The notes beneath the pieces were generated by a model. That model worked only from the letters and a program-made list of their open reading frames with translations. It was not told the DNA's origin and made no database searches. Positions 8,344-16,650 of a DNA stretch of 64,000 nt are shown here, in pieces. Source of the DNA: RGIG9041 sp045657265 (GTDB lineage: Bacteria; Bacillota; Clostridia; Oscillospirales; QAKW01). The position numbers and the translations under genes were made by a program. Location: assembly GCA_045657265.1 (NCBI GenBank), contig JAZOSU010000017.1, forward strand, positions 1 to 64,000, in the 5' to 3' direction. Numbering within the stretch: position 1 is the first letter of the stretch; each line of letters opens with the position of its first letter.

Positions 8344-9467
8344 CGAATTTTGCCAAAAAACAGCAAGTATACAACGCCTATAAGACTGCCTGCAATAATA
8401 AGAGCCATACCTATTCCGAGATTCTGCGAAATATAGCTCATACCGAGATATCCCAAGGGAAGCGCACCTGTTGTAATCGATGTATAAATTCCCATTGCAG
8501 AGCGTATGCTGTTTTTGTCATTTTGCTCATTTATTTTGCTTATGGCATAGGTGAAAAACAGATAATCGCAAAATCCCCATACAACAGATACAAAACAAAT
8601 CAGATATCTGTTTTCTAAAAACGACTGAAAAATAAGAACGAGTGCTAAAATAAATCCCGCAAAAAAGGCTTTTCGTCTTTTGAACACAGCTGCTCCTAAT
8701 ACCGCTCCGACTCCCACACATGCCATAAACACCGAAAACCATATTTTAGTAAGATTCAGCTTTTGTCCGATTCCGGTAAAAACGATGTTATATGACGTTC
8801 CGCAAAGAGCAACTGCAAATACAACAATAAGAACGAAAACATTGAGCTTAGGTTTTACTCTCTCTTTCTTGGTTTCGCAAAAATGCGGTATTTTAGTTTT
8901 TAAAATAAGAAAAAACGACGGAATATAGCTCAGAGCGTTTACTATAAATGATGCTCTGAATCCAAACATAGTATATATCACTCCTGATATGATCGGTCCT
9001 GTCGCACGTGCTATAGATAAAGCAAGATTTGTAGCCGCTACCGCAGAGGATACGACATTTTCGTCACATATGATTTTAGGGATAGATGACGCAGCAGGTG
9101 TCTGAAATGCGCGGACGGTCCCCCAAAGAGCACCGAAACACAAAAGCCACCCAAAAGGCATATCTGCAAAAATCACAAGCAAAACCGACATGGCAAACAG
9201 ACAGAGTTCTGTTATTATCAAAAGTTTTTTAGTAGATATCCTCGAGTGTATTTTAGATGCCGGATAGGACAGCAAAAACACAGGCAGATAACTGGCAAAC
9301 AAAAACAGTCCAAGGTCAGTCTTGTCAGCGTTTTTTGAAACTATGAGAGCAGAAAGAGCTACATTCTGAATATATCCCCCTGACAGTGACAGTAGTTGAG
9401 ACGTTAAAAATTTAACAAAATTTTTATCTTTTAAAGATGGGTATTTTTTAAAAATTAAATCGGTCAT
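8340..9467 (-). CDS. MFS transporter
   Basis: A 375-residue polytopic membrane protein with about 11-12 hydrophobic segments. A short loop (SKIHSRISTKK) follows the second hydrophobic segment, as in major-facilitator drug or solute carriers (DHA/enterobactin-exporter-like). The N-terminus is MTDLIFKKYP. No Shine-Dalgarno site is visible and the ATG lies inside a perfect hairpin (9459-9485). Expression may therefore depend on coupling to the SDR gene, which stops 21 bp upstream, or the hairpin may be that gene's terminator. The substrate is unknown. Confidence 0.8.
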   Translation of the reverse strand: MTDLIFKKYPSLKDKNFVKFLTSQLLSLSGGYIQNVALSALIVSKNADKTDLGLFLFASYLPVFLLSYPASKIHSRISTKKLLIITELCLFAMSVLLVIFADMPFGWLLCFGALWGTVRAFQTPAASSIPKIICDENVVSSAVAATNLALSIARATGPIISGVIYTMFGFRASFIVNALSYIPSFFLILKTKIPHFCETKKERVKPKLNVFVLIVVFAVALCGTSYNIVFTGIGQKLNLTKIWFSVFMACVGVGAVLGAAVFKRRKAFFAGFILALVLIFQSFLENRYLICFVSVVWGFCDYLFFTYAISKINEQNDKNSIRSAMGIYTSITTGALPLGYLGMSYISQNLGIGMALIIAGSLIGVVYLLFFGKIR

Positions 9468-9485
9468 ACTAAAAGTATGACCGAT
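9459..9485 (-). promoter_or_regulatory. Hairpin covering the MFS start codon (terminator or translation block)
   Basis: A perfect 12-bp stem (ATCGGTCATACT with AGTATGACCGAT, loop of three). The MFS ATG (9467-9465) is inside the distal arm on the minus strand. A TTTAATTTTT tract follows, so the same structure could terminate the SDR transcript. Confidence 0.55.
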
Positions 9486-9488
9486 AAA

Positions 9489-10199
9489 TCATATATTCAT
9501 TCCGCCGTCAACAGATAAAGTCTGTCCCGTGATATAACCGTGAGTTGCCATAAAAAAGACAGCGTTTGCAACCTCAAGTGCATCTCCCGTTCTTGAAAGA
9601 GGAATCATATCGCAAAGCATATCCCTGTCAAGTCCTTCAAGCATTTTCGATTCAATACATCCGGGAGCTATGCAGTTAACCGTAATATTTGACGGAGCAA
9701 GTTCTTTGGCAAGAGCTTTGGTGAAACCTATGACACCTGCTTTAGCCGAACTGTAGAGTACCTCGCAGGATGCACCGCAAACACCCCATACGGAAGAGAT
9801 GTTAACAATACTTCCTTTTTGTTTTTTTATCATTTGAGGAAGAACTGCTCTTGTAAGATTTATATGCGAGGTGAGATTTGCTGAAATCATTTTTTCAGTA
9901 TCTTCATAAGATGTAGAACCGAAATCCTTAATTTGAGAAATCCCCGCATTATTTATAAGTATATCGACTCCACCCATCTGATTTGATACATCTGCAATTT
10001 TCGTTATATCATTACAGTCAGTCAAGTCCGCTTTGACTTTTTTTATAGAAACGTCAAACCCTCCAAGCATATCAATGACGGAATCTGCCGCTTTTTCATT
10101 AGTATTATAACAAAGGACAATATCATATCCGGATTTTGCCGCAACGTAAGCGCACATTGACCCTATTGCGCCCGAGCCACCTGTGATTATAACTGTCAA
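9489..10199 (-). CDS. SDR-family oxidoreductase (3-oxoacyl-ACP reductase-like)
   Basis: A 236-residue classical short-chain dehydrogenase. The Rossmann motif TGGSGAIG is at 6-13 and NNAG at 83-86. Catalytic Ser is near 135, with Tyr149 and Lys153 in YSSAKAG. The C-terminus ends GYITGQTLSVDGGMNI as in FabG. FabG reduces 3-oxoacyl-ACP in fatty-acid synthesis, but many FabG-like proteins act on other carbonyls. This one is not beside other fatty-acid genes, so its role is left open. It is divergent from recG and precedes an MFS transporter. Confidence 0.88.
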   Translation of the reverse strand: MTVIITGGSGAIGSMCAYVAAKSGYDIVLCYNTNEKAADSVIDMLGGFDVSIKKVKADLTDCNDITKIADVSNQMGGVDILINNAGISQIKDFGSTSYEDTEKMISANLTSHINLTRAVLPQMIKKQKGSIVNISSVWGVCGASCEVLYSSAKAGVIGFTKALAKELAPSNITVNCIAPGCIESKMLEGLDRDMLCDMIPLSRTGDALEVANAVFFMATHGYITGQTLSVDGGMNI

Positions 10200-10255
10200 T
10201 TTTTATCACCTCTTTTTTAATTTTATTGTAAATCGTATAAAAATTCAATGGTTTG

Positions 10256-10285
10256 TTGCAAAAACACATAAAATAGTGGTATTAT
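10256..10285 (+). promoter_or_regulatory. Candidate sigma-A promoter of recG
   Basis: TTGCAA (10256-10261), an 18-bp spacer and TATTAT (10280-10285). The boxes lie 25 bp upstream of the recG ATG, leaving a short leader that carries the AGGTGA ribosome-binding site. Confidence 0.5.
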
Positions 10286-10309
10286 ATAGTATAGAGGCAG
10301 GTGAATTCT

Positions 10310-12334
10310 ATGGCAGATAAAAGCATCCGTTATCTCAAAGGCGTAGGAGAAAAACGGGCTGAATATTTTGAAAAATTAGGTATATCAACAGTAAACGACC
10401 TTATCGCTATGCTTCCGAGACGGTACGAAGATATAGGTAACGTTGTCGATATATCAGAACTCCCGAAATACAGAGGTCAGAAAATATCAGTTATCGCCGA
10501 AATAACCCATCCTGTAAAAGAAACAAGACTCAAAGGCGGAAATATACTCACCACCGTTTATGCCGAAGACCTGTCAGGAATCACTCGCATAGTTTATTTC
10601 AACAACAAATATATAAAAAATTCATTGAAACAGGGACAAACCTATCTTTTCTACGGAAAGATAGCACAAAGCGGAGACGCGGGATTTACCAACCCCGAAG
10701 TTTATTCTCCCGACATAAAAGATGGCGGAGGAATACTGCCTATTTATCCACTCGTTTCCGGACTTTCTCAGAATTTTATGAGAAAAACAATGGACACCGC
10801 CCTTTTACAAGCAGAATTTACCGACCCGCTCCCCGAAAAACTAAGAGAAAAATACCGACTGCTTGAGTATAAAGATGCCATATTCGGTATACATAAGCCT
10901 GTTACCTGGGAACAGGTAAATCATTCAAGACGCAGACTTATATTTGAAGAACTGCTTTATTATTCTTTGGGATTAAGACTTCTAAGACACCGTGAAAAAC
11001 AAAAAGCTTCAATCATTATATCTGATTTTCCCGAAGATTTTTTGAATGTTCACAATTTCAAACCAACCTTTGCGCAATCCCGTGCTTTACAGGAAATATA
11101 CAAAGACCTTGAAAGCGGAAAAGTTATGAACCGACTGCTTCAGGGTGATGTTGGCTCAGGCAAAACCCTTGTTGCAGGTCAATGCGCATACGTTGTAATA
11201 AAAAGCGGCGCACAAGCAGCAATTATGGTACCAACCGAAGTTCTTGCAAATCAGCACTATGATTATTTTTCCAAAATGTTATCAAAGCTTGATATAAAAG
11301 TAGGACTTTTAACTTCTTCTCTTTCAGCATCTGAAAAAAGAGAAATCAAAAAACAAGTTAAAAACGGAGATATAAAACTACTTATTTCAACCCATGCAGT
11401 TATACAAAAAGACGTTGAGTTTGAAAATTTAGGTCTTGTCATCACAGACGAACAACACAGATTCGGTGTTATGCAAAGAAGTGATTTCGCCTCAAAAGGT
11501 GAAAATCCTCATATACTTGTCATGAGTGCAACACCTATTCCTCGTACCCTTGCTCTGATGTTATGGGGCGACCTTGACCTTTCGGTAATTGACGTAATGC
11601 CTGAAGGCAGACAAAAAGTTTCTACATATCTTGTTGATTCAAACTACAAAGAAAGACTTCATTCTTTTATAAAGAAAAACACAGAATCAGGCGGAAGAGT
11701 GTACGTTGTATGTCCTATGATAGAAGATAGCGAAGAAAACGACATTTCAGGAGCAAAAGAACGTTTTTCTCAGCTTTGTGAAATTTTCGGCAAAGAAAAC
11801 TGCGGCCTTGTTTACGGCAAAATGAAAGCCGCCGAAAAAGATAAGGTTATGAAAGCTTTTGCATCGGGCGAAATTTCAATACTGGTATCTACAACTGTTA
11901 TCGAAGTAGGTGTGAACGTTCCCGAAGCGACTCTTATGATAATTGAAAATGCGGAGCGTTTTGGTCTTTCTCAGCTTCATCAGCTAAGAGGACGTGTCGG
12001 ACGAGGAAATAAAAAATCATACTGTGTTCTTATAAGCGATAACAAATCAGAGTCCACCAACGAAAGACTTGATTTTTTCACCAAAACAACAGACGGATTT
12101 AAAATAGCAAATAAAGACTTAGAGCTTCGAGGTCCGGGTAACTTTTTCGGAAAAGACCAGCATGGACTTGCAACAATGCAGATTGCCGATATGCAAAATG
12201 ATATAAACGACCTTAAAGACGCATCATACTGCGCGACGCTTCTTATTGAAAAAGATGCGTGTTTAAACAGTTTTCCTCTTATAAAAGAGCGAGTTTTAAA
12301 GCTTTTTGACGTTAAAGGAGAAATTTTCAATTAA
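10310..12334 (+). CDS. recG: ATP-dependent DNA helicase RecG
   Basis: A 674-residue helicase that reverses stalled replication forks and processes branched recombination intermediates. The N-terminal helical region and OB-fold wedge bind the junction. Helicase motifs follow: Walker A GDVGSGKT, motif II DEQH, motif III VMSATPIPRT, and motif VI QLRGRVGRG. The C-terminal ELRGPGNFFGKDQHG block is characteristic of RecG. A GTG three codons upstream (10301) would overlap the AGGTGA site, so the ATG at 10310 is taken as the start. It lies alone on the plus strand, followed by the SASP gene. Confidence 0.96.
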   Translation: MADKSIRYLKGVGEKRAEYFEKLGISTVNDLIAMLPRRYEDIGNVVDISELPKYRGQKISVIAEITHPVKETRLKGGNILTTVYAEDLSGITRIVYFNNKYIKNSLKQGQTYLFYGKIAQSGDAGFTNPEVYSPDIKDGGGILPIYPLVSGLSQNFMRKTMDTALLQAEFTDPLPEKLREKYRLLEYKDAIFGIHKPVTWEQVNHSRRRLIFEELLYYSLGLRLLRHREKQKASIIISDFPEDFLNVHNFKPTFAQSRALQEIYKDLESGKVMNRLLQGDVGSGKTLVAGQCAYVVIKSGAQAAIMVPTEVLANQHYDYFSKMLSKLDIKVGLLTSSLSASEKREIKKQVKNGDIKLLISTHAVIQKDVEFENLGLVITDEQHRFGVMQRSDFASKGENPHILVMSATPIPRTLALMLWGDLDLSVIDVMPEGRQKVSTYLVDSNYKERLHSFIKKNTESGGRVYVVCPMIEDSEENDISGAKERFSQLCEIFGKENCGLVYGKMKAAEKDKVMKAFASGEISILVSTTVIEVGVNVPEATLMIIENAERFGLSQLHQLRGRVGRGNKKSYCVLISDNKSESTNERLDFFTKTTDGFKIANKDLELRGPGNFFGKDQHGLATMQIADMQNDINDLKDASYCATLLIEKDACLNSFPLIKERVLKLFDVKGEIFN

Positions 12335-12409
12335 TTGAAAATTTTACATCGAATTAAAACGTATTCACCGCCTAAACTACTATTACAAAAGTTTAGGAGG
12401 TGAATTTAA

Positions 12410-12592
12410 GTGAACAACGAAATTAAGAAAAACGCTAAAAGCGGTCTCGATAAAATGAAATACGAAGTAGCTCGTGAGATCGGTGTAGATCTTAAAGAGG
12501 GTTACAACGGTGATTTAACATCAAAGCAGGCAGGTTCTCTCGGCGGTTATATGGTAAAAAAACTTATCGAAAAAGGTGAACAGAGCCTTTAA
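12410..12592 (+). CDS. Alpha/beta-type small acid-soluble spore protein
   Basis: A 60-residue protein. It shows the two SASP signatures: KYEVAREIGV in the first helix and GSLGGYMVKKLIE in the second. Alpha/beta SASPs coat spore DNA, force it to an A-like form and protect it from UV and heat. The family lengths are about 60-70 residues, so this is complete. GTG is the start, preceded by a strong AGGAGGTG site at 12395-12402. It has its own terminator. A forespore sigma-G promoter is expected, but I cannot place one with confidence. Confidence 0.9.
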   Translation: MNNEIKKNAKSGLDKMKYEVAREIGVDLKEGYNGDLTSKQAGSLGGYMVKKLIEKGEQSL

Positions 12593-12613
12593 TTAGTTTT
12601 GTCACTTTATATA

Positions 12614-12657
12614 AAAGGGATTTAAAAAACTTGTGTTTTTTAAATCCCTTTTTTTCC
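12614..12657 (+). terminator. Bidirectional-looking terminator between SASP and the radical SAM gene
   Basis: A 17-bp A/T-rich stem (AAAGGGATTTAAAAAAC with its complement, loop TTGT) is followed by a T-run. Its distal arm contains the final codons and stop (12640-12642) of the convergent radical SAM gene, so it can serve both strands. Confidence 0.8.
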
Positions 12658-13539
12658 TTGTATTACGTTTCTTATTTCAAATTCTTTATTTATTGCGTTT
12701 AAAACTTTCTTTTTATCTGCACTCCATAAAGGTGCCACAAGATGTTTTTTGGCACCGTCTCCCGTCAACCTGTGAATAACTATGTTTTCAGGCAGAATTT
12801 CTACACACTCACACAATATATCTATATACTCATCCATTTCCAGAGTATTAAACATCCCTGCAATATAATCTTTTTCAAGATCGGTATTTTTAAGAACGTG
12901 CAAAAGCTGAAGCTTAATTCCGTCAGTACCTGTTTTTGCGGCATACATAACGCTTTGTTTCATCATTTCTTTTGTCTCGCGTGGTAATCCCAAAATTATG
13001 TGAGTGATAACCTCGGCTCCGATAAAGTGGAGAGCATTCACCGCTTTTTCATACACTTCATTGTCATACGCCCGTCTTATATAGTCAATGCTTTCTTTAT
13101 GCATTGTCTGAAAACCAAGCTCCACCCATAAAGGTTTTATCTTTGCAACATCCTTCAAGACAGAAAGAACGTCATCTCCAAGACAATCAGGACGGGTTGC
13201 AACCGATACTGCCACAATATCAGGATGCTTTGCCGCCTCGGTGAAAATCTTTTTCAGATATTCAGGATTTCCATAAGTATTTGTATAACTTTGAAAATAC
13301 GCAATATATTTACCTGATTTATTTTTTGATTCTACTCTTTTTTTTGCAAGTTCTATCTGATTTTGGATACTGCCGTTTGGTTTTTCGCTAAAATCTCCTG
13401 AACCATTAAGACAAAAAATACATCCCCTGTCACCTTTTGTTCCGTCTCTGTTAGGACAACTCAGTCCTGCATCAAGAGCTATTTTATACGCCTTACATCC
13501 AAATTGCTCATTTAGTTTTTTATTTAAAGAATAATACAT
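12640..13539 (-). CDS. TIGR01212-family radical SAM protein (YtqA-like)
   Basis: A 299-residue radical SAM enzyme. The cluster cysteines are Cys28, Cys40 and Cys43 in the wide C-x11-C-x2-C arrangement (SCPNRDGTKG...GCIFC), which marks this family against the standard C-x3-C-x2-C. The barrel ends with HVLKNTDLEKDY and a HRLTGDG block. YtqA homologues are widespread in Bacillota and resemble the Elp3/oxygen-independent coproporphyrinogen oxidase group. A tRNA-modifying role has been suspected but I treat the function as unassigned. The gene is monocistronic between convergent and divergent neighbours. Confidence 0.88.
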   Translation of the reverse strand: MYYSLNKKLNEQFGCKAYKIALDAGLSCPNRDGTKGDRGCIFCLNGSGDFSEKPNGSIQNQIELAKKRVESKNKSGKYIAYFQSYTNTYGNPEYLKKIFTEAAKHPDIVAVSVATRPDCLGDDVLSVLKDVAKIKPLWVELGFQTMHKESIDYIRRAYDNEVYEKAVNALHFIGAEVITHIILGLPRETKEMMKQSVMYAAKTGTDGIKLQLLHVLKNTDLEKDYIAGMFNTLEMDEYIDILCECVEILPENIVIHRLTGDGAKKHLVAPLWSADKKKVLNAINKEFEIRNVIQGKKGI

Positions 13540-13617
13540 TTTTTCCTCACAATATATTGAATAAAAACATATGATATATTGAGCAAAGGCTCAAATAACT
13601 ATGGAAGTGTAATAACT

Positions 13618-13872
13618 ATGGAAAACTATAACCGTAATACTACCGTCTGCGAAAGAAGCAGAACCTGTTGCTGCGTCAACTTTTGTTATAATATAGTTCT
13701 TGCAATAATCGGTGCTCTTTTTACACTGGCTCTGGGTCTTATATTAGGTGTTTCTTTTGCCCAAACTCTTGCGACTGTTCTTCCCGTTCTTATTGCGATA
13801 GCTGTTATTCTTGCTGTAATGTTTATAGTATTTCTTATCATTAGATACTGTAATAACCGCTGCAACTGTTAG
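13618..13872 (+). CDS. Small cysteine-rich two-span membrane protein
   Basis: I do not recognise this 84-residue protein. The N-terminal 20 residues hold Cys clusters (VCERSRTCCCVNFC). Two hydrophobic spans follow (about 24-45 and 49-72), and the short C-tail ends RYCNNRCNC. Both tails should lie on the same side. A TTG 39 bases upstream would extend the frame, but the ATG at 13618 has a GGAAGTG site and is preferred. It is divergent from the YtqA-like gene and followed by a clear terminator, so it is probably a real single-gene unit. The cysteines could bind metal or form disulfides. Function unknown. Confidence 0.6.
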   Translation: MENYNRNTTVCERSRTCCCVNFCYNIVLAIIGALFTLALGLILGVSFAQTLATVLPVLIAIAVILAVMFIVFLIIRYCNNRCNC

Positions 13873-13873
13873 A

Positions 13874-13908
13874 AAAAAATAGCATAACCCTGTTATGCTA
13901 TTTTTTTA
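13874..13908 (+). terminator. Terminator shared by the Cys-rich gene and the thioredoxin-like gene
   Basis: The stem AAAAAAATAGCATAAC pairs with its near-complement GTTATGCTATTTTTTT. T-runs on both strands fit bidirectional use. The distal arm includes the stop of the convergent gene. Confidence 0.8.
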
Positions 13909-14381
13909 ATTATTTTTTCTATTGATTCCGGTTTGATATTTCCGACGTATGCCTCCTGTACATACCCGTCTTTGTCAATAAAATACGTTATGGGCGCATT
14001 TCCTATATTGTATTTTTCGACAGCTTCACTCCCCTCAAAACAAAGCTTTTCAATTGTAAATGCCGATTTGGGTAAAAGTTCTCTTTGCTTTTTCTCATCA
14101 AGTGAACTTACAGATACTGCTATTATGTCAATATTGTCTTTTTGAGAAAGAAGTTTTTCCAAAACTACGTTAGAACCCTCAACCTCAGGGTCAATAAATA
14201 TAAGTACGGTTGCGCTTTTGCCTAAGTTGTCATAAAGACTTATAACCTGTCCGTTATGTGTTCCTGCTGAAAAATCATGTGCTTTCTGCGGTTTTTTACT
14301 AAAAAAAGACACCGCTCCAAAAACCGCTACGCACAGCAGCAAAACCAATAACATTACACCGAAATTTCTGACTTTATTCAT
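13893..14381 (-). CDS. Membrane-anchored thioredoxin-fold protein lacking CXXC
   Basis: A 162-residue protein with an N-terminal membrane anchor (about 8-27) and a TlpA/redoxin-like domain on the outside. The strand LIFIDPEVEGSN occupies the place where TlpA/ResA proteins have WCxxC, but no cysteine pair is present. Only Cys17 in the anchor and Cys114 (EKLCFEG) occur. The cis-proline loop NAPITYFIDKDG and the GNI motif after it keep the fold. It should therefore not act as a disulfide reductase; a binding or structural role is more likely. It overlaps the DUF4364 gene by one base and is co-transcribed with it. Confidence 0.7.
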   Translation of the reverse strand: MNKVRNFGVMLLVLLLCVAVFGAVSFFSKKPQKAHDFSAGTHNGQVISLYDNLGKSATVLIFIDPEVEGSNVVLEKLLSQKDNIDIIAVSVSSLDEKKQRELLPKSAFTIEKLCFEGSEAVEKYNIGNAPITYFIDKDGYVQEAYVGNIKPESIEKIIKKIA

Positions 14382-14932
14382 TAGTTTTCATCCTCGAATA
14401 ATTTTTCGTCTATAAGCAGTTCTAATATGCTTTTATATTTTTCAGTAGGCTGTTTTTCAAACTGAGATGCTATCATCTGAGCCTGAATCTGAGTAGGTAC
14501 AAGCAGTTTGTATTCAAGAAGAGTATCATCTCCATCAAGAAGAGTACATACAACTTCAAATCCGCCTTCTTTTTTTGTAATATTACTTTTTACAGACTGT
14601 TTGCGTTTAATGTCAGAGAGCATTTTCAAAAGTGCACTTTGATTTTTTCTTCTTACAGTATAAGGAAGATTTTTTTCAAACATAGCAAGAGTCTGTCTGC
14701 CCATTTCTGTTATGCGGAGCATATCGGGATTATCTTTACCCACTATGTCCACAGGTCCAGTCAGAAGAAGCTCGTCTATTGCCTGTACAAGATCAAAATA
14801 CTGTACGCTTCCAGCCTCAAGAGCTATAAGCATAAGATTTTCTCTCGATAAAGCCTTGCCTGCATAATTCAGAATATAAAGTACCAATATTTTCACATCG
14901 GAAACATCGTTAAGTCCGCCGATAATTGCCAT
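14381..14932 (-). CDS. DUF4364 family winged-helix-like protein
   Basis: A 183-residue soluble protein matching the DUF4364 family common in Clostridia. The N-terminal half (VSDVKILVLYILNYAG, then LMLIALEAG and IDELLLTG) reads as a winged-helix DNA-binding fold. The C-terminal half is a small alpha/beta region (FEVVCTLLDGDD, LLEYKLLVPT). A transcription-regulator role is suggested by the fold, but targets are unknown. It is the promoter-proximal gene of a two-gene unit with the thioredoxin-fold protein and is divergent from the nucleotidyltransferase. Confidence 0.8.
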   Translation of the reverse strand: MAIIGGLNDVSDVKILVLYILNYAGKALSRENLMLIALEAGSVQYFDLVQAIDELLLTGPVDIVGKDNPDMLRITEMGRQTLAMFEKNLPYTVRRKNQSALLKMLSDIKRKQSVKSNITKKEGGFEVVCTLLDGDDTLLEYKLLVPTQIQAQMIASQFEKQPTEKYKSILELLIDEKLFEDEN

Positions 14933-15002
14933 AGTTTCACCTCGTTTTATGATTATTCATTATACTATTATATTAATATAAAGTCAACTGATTAAAATAT
15001 AG

Positions 15003-15031
15003 TTGTAATTATCGGTAATATGTGGTATAAT
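15003..15031 (+). promoter_or_regulatory. Sigma-A promoter of the nucleotidyltransferase gene
   Basis: TTGTAA (15003-15008), a 17-bp spacer and a perfect TATAAT (15026-15031), 32 bp before the ATG with a GGAGTGA ribosome site in between. Confidence 0.75.
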
Positions 15032-15063
15032 TGCGTTATCATAAGAAATGGAGTGAATTTATT

Positions 15064-15981
15064 ATGTCAAAACCAACACTTGTAGTTATGGCAGCCGGTA
15101 TGGGCAGCCGTTACGGCGGTCTTAAACAGATCGATCCTATTGATAAACAAGGTAATGTTATAATTGACTTTTCAATTTACGATGCTATTAAAGCAGGTTT
15201 TTCAAAGGTTGTTTTTGTTATCAAACATGCTATTGAAAAAGAATTCAAAGAAGTAATCGGTAACAAAGTTTCAAAATATATAGATGTTGAATACGTATAT
15301 CAGGAACTCGATAAACTTCCTGAGGGCTATTCCATTCCCGAAGGCAGACAAAAACCTTGGGGTACAGCTCACGCTATTCTTTGCTGTAAAGACGTAATTG
15401 ACGGTCCTTTTGCAGTTATTAACTCAGACGACTACTACGGACCTACTGCATATAAATTAGTTTACGACCATCTTGTAAAAGAAGACAAAAGCGATAAATA
15501 CGGCATTGCTCTTATCGGTTATATTCTTCGTAATACTCTTACGGATAACGGATACGTTTCAAGAGGTATATGCGAGGTTAAAAATGGTAAACTTGTTGAT
15601 ATCAAAGAACGTACACAGATAGAGATGGACGGAAATGACGCTAAGTTTACAGAAGACGGCGGAGAAACCTATACAGCGCTTTCAGGCGATGCGGTTGCTT
15701 CTATGAATATGTGGGGATTTTCTAACGAATTCATTTCAGAACTTGAAAAACGTTTTCCTGAATTTCTTGATAAAGCCATCAAAGAAAATCCTCTCAAATC
15801 AGAGTTTTTCTTGCCTATTACAATAGGAGATATGCTTGAAGACGGTCTTGCAAGTGTTGATGTTTATACCGCTCCTGATAAATGGTACGGTGTAACATAT
15901 GCAGAAGACAAGCCTAAGGTTGCCGCAGGTATACAAGAGCTTAAAGACAATGGAGTTTATCCGGAAAAATTATGGGAATAA
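15064..15981 (+). CDS. Sugar-phosphate nucleotidyltransferase
   Basis: A 305-residue NTP_transferase-family enzyme. The N-terminal nucleotide-binding motif reads AAGMGSRYGGLKQ (the GxGxR loop with its lysine), and the metal-binding acidic pair is NSDDYYG. Such enzymes join a sugar 1-phosphate to an NTP to give an NDP-sugar. The stop overlaps the start of a decayed NahK-like kinase (ATG 15972), so the pair once probably salvaged a hexosamine: kinase to the 1-phosphate, then this enzyme to the UDP-sugar. The ATG at 15064 is chosen over an upstream frame extension because it has GGAGTGA and the conserved family start. Confidence 0.88.
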   Translation: MSKPTLVVMAAGMGSRYGGLKQIDPIDKQGNVIIDFSIYDAIKAGFSKVVFVIKHAIEKEFKEVIGNKVSKYIDVEYVYQELDKLPEGYSIPEGRQKPWGTAHAILCCKDVIDGPFAVINSDDYYGPTAYKLVYDHLVKEDKSDKYGIALIGYILRNTLTDNGYVSRGICEVKNGKLVDIKERTQIEMDGNDAKFTEDGGETYTALSGDAVASMNMWGFSNEFISELEKRFPEFLDKAIKENPLKSEFFLPITIGDMLEDGLASVDVYTAPDKWYGVTYAEDKPKVAAGIQELKDNGVYPEKLWE

Positions 15982-16605
15982 TCGAAATAATAAATCAATT
16001 TGATATTAAAGGTCAGCCAAAAGCATCAAGCCTTTGAGTAACGGTCATATAAACGATACAAACCTCGTTGAAACCGATTGTGAAAAATACACTTTTCAGC
16101 GTATAAACACAAACATTTTCAAAAACCCAAACGAGCTTATGACAAATTTGTTTGCCGTTACTGAATATCTCAAAAAGAATTATCCCGATGAATTAACCAT
16201 TAACTATGTACGCACCAAAGACGGTGAAATGTACTATAATTGTGACAAAGGCGCTTACAGAATGTCGGTATACGTAGACAATGTAATTGCTCCCGATAAT
16301 ACAAAAAAGTGGGCAGACTCAAAGACGTCGCAAAAGAAATTGAATTTGCTCTTGAAAGAGAAAAAGATATAGACACAGGCGTAACACTTCCTTTAAGAGT
16401 TACACACAACGACACAAAACAAAACAACATTTTGCTTGATGAGAAAACTCTCAAAGGCGTATGCGTTATTGACCTTGATACAATAATGCCGGCTCCTTCA
16501 ATAAACGATTTTGGAGATTCTATCCGTTTGGGCGCAAACACTGCAGACGAGGATGAAAAAGACCTTGATAAAATGCTTGAGATAGTTAAAAAATACGCTA
16601 AATAA
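15972..16605 (+). pseudogene. Decayed N-acetylhexosamine kinase-like (APH/NahK family) gene
   Basis: The ATG at 15972 overlaps the nucleotidyltransferase stop. The first 21 codons run into TGA, but adding one A in the A-run at about 16018-16022 restores SIKPLSNGHINDTN, the NahK-family start. That frame continues to about 16300. The frame then changes to GRLKDVAKEIEFALE, and the segment normally between them (roughly 50-60 residues in homologues) is absent. The catalytic part LRVTHNDTKQNNIL and CVIDLDTIMP (HND and DLD motifs) remains. The gene stops soon after DFGDSIRLGANTADED, short of the usual C-terminus. Frameshift, internal deletion and truncation together indicate a non-functional kinase. 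Confidence 0.85.
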
Positions 16606-16609
16606 CTAA

Positions 16610-16650
16610 AAAAGCTGTAAAAATCATACGATTTTTACAGCTTTTATTTT
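16610..16650 (+). terminator. Terminator after the kinase pseudogene
   Basis: A perfect 16-bp stem (AAAAGCTGTAAAAATC with GATTTTTACAGCTTTT, loop ATAC) followed by ATTTTTT. The convergent phosphatase gene stops at 16651, so it may serve both. Confidence 0.87.

Noticed and set aside
12320..12345. AT-rich palindrome around the recG stop codon (TTTTCAATTAATTGAAAA) as a terminator
   Set aside because: It has no GC core and no T-run; it is more likely a chance result of base composition.
12350..12395. Sigma-G promoter ahead of the SASP gene
   Set aside because: GAATTA and CTACTATTA are present, but the spacing is wrong by 2-3 bases, so I do not annotate it.
16034..16372. Small gene of 112 residues beginning with TTG
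   Set aside because: It is the middle part of the broken NahK-like kinase, not an independent gene.
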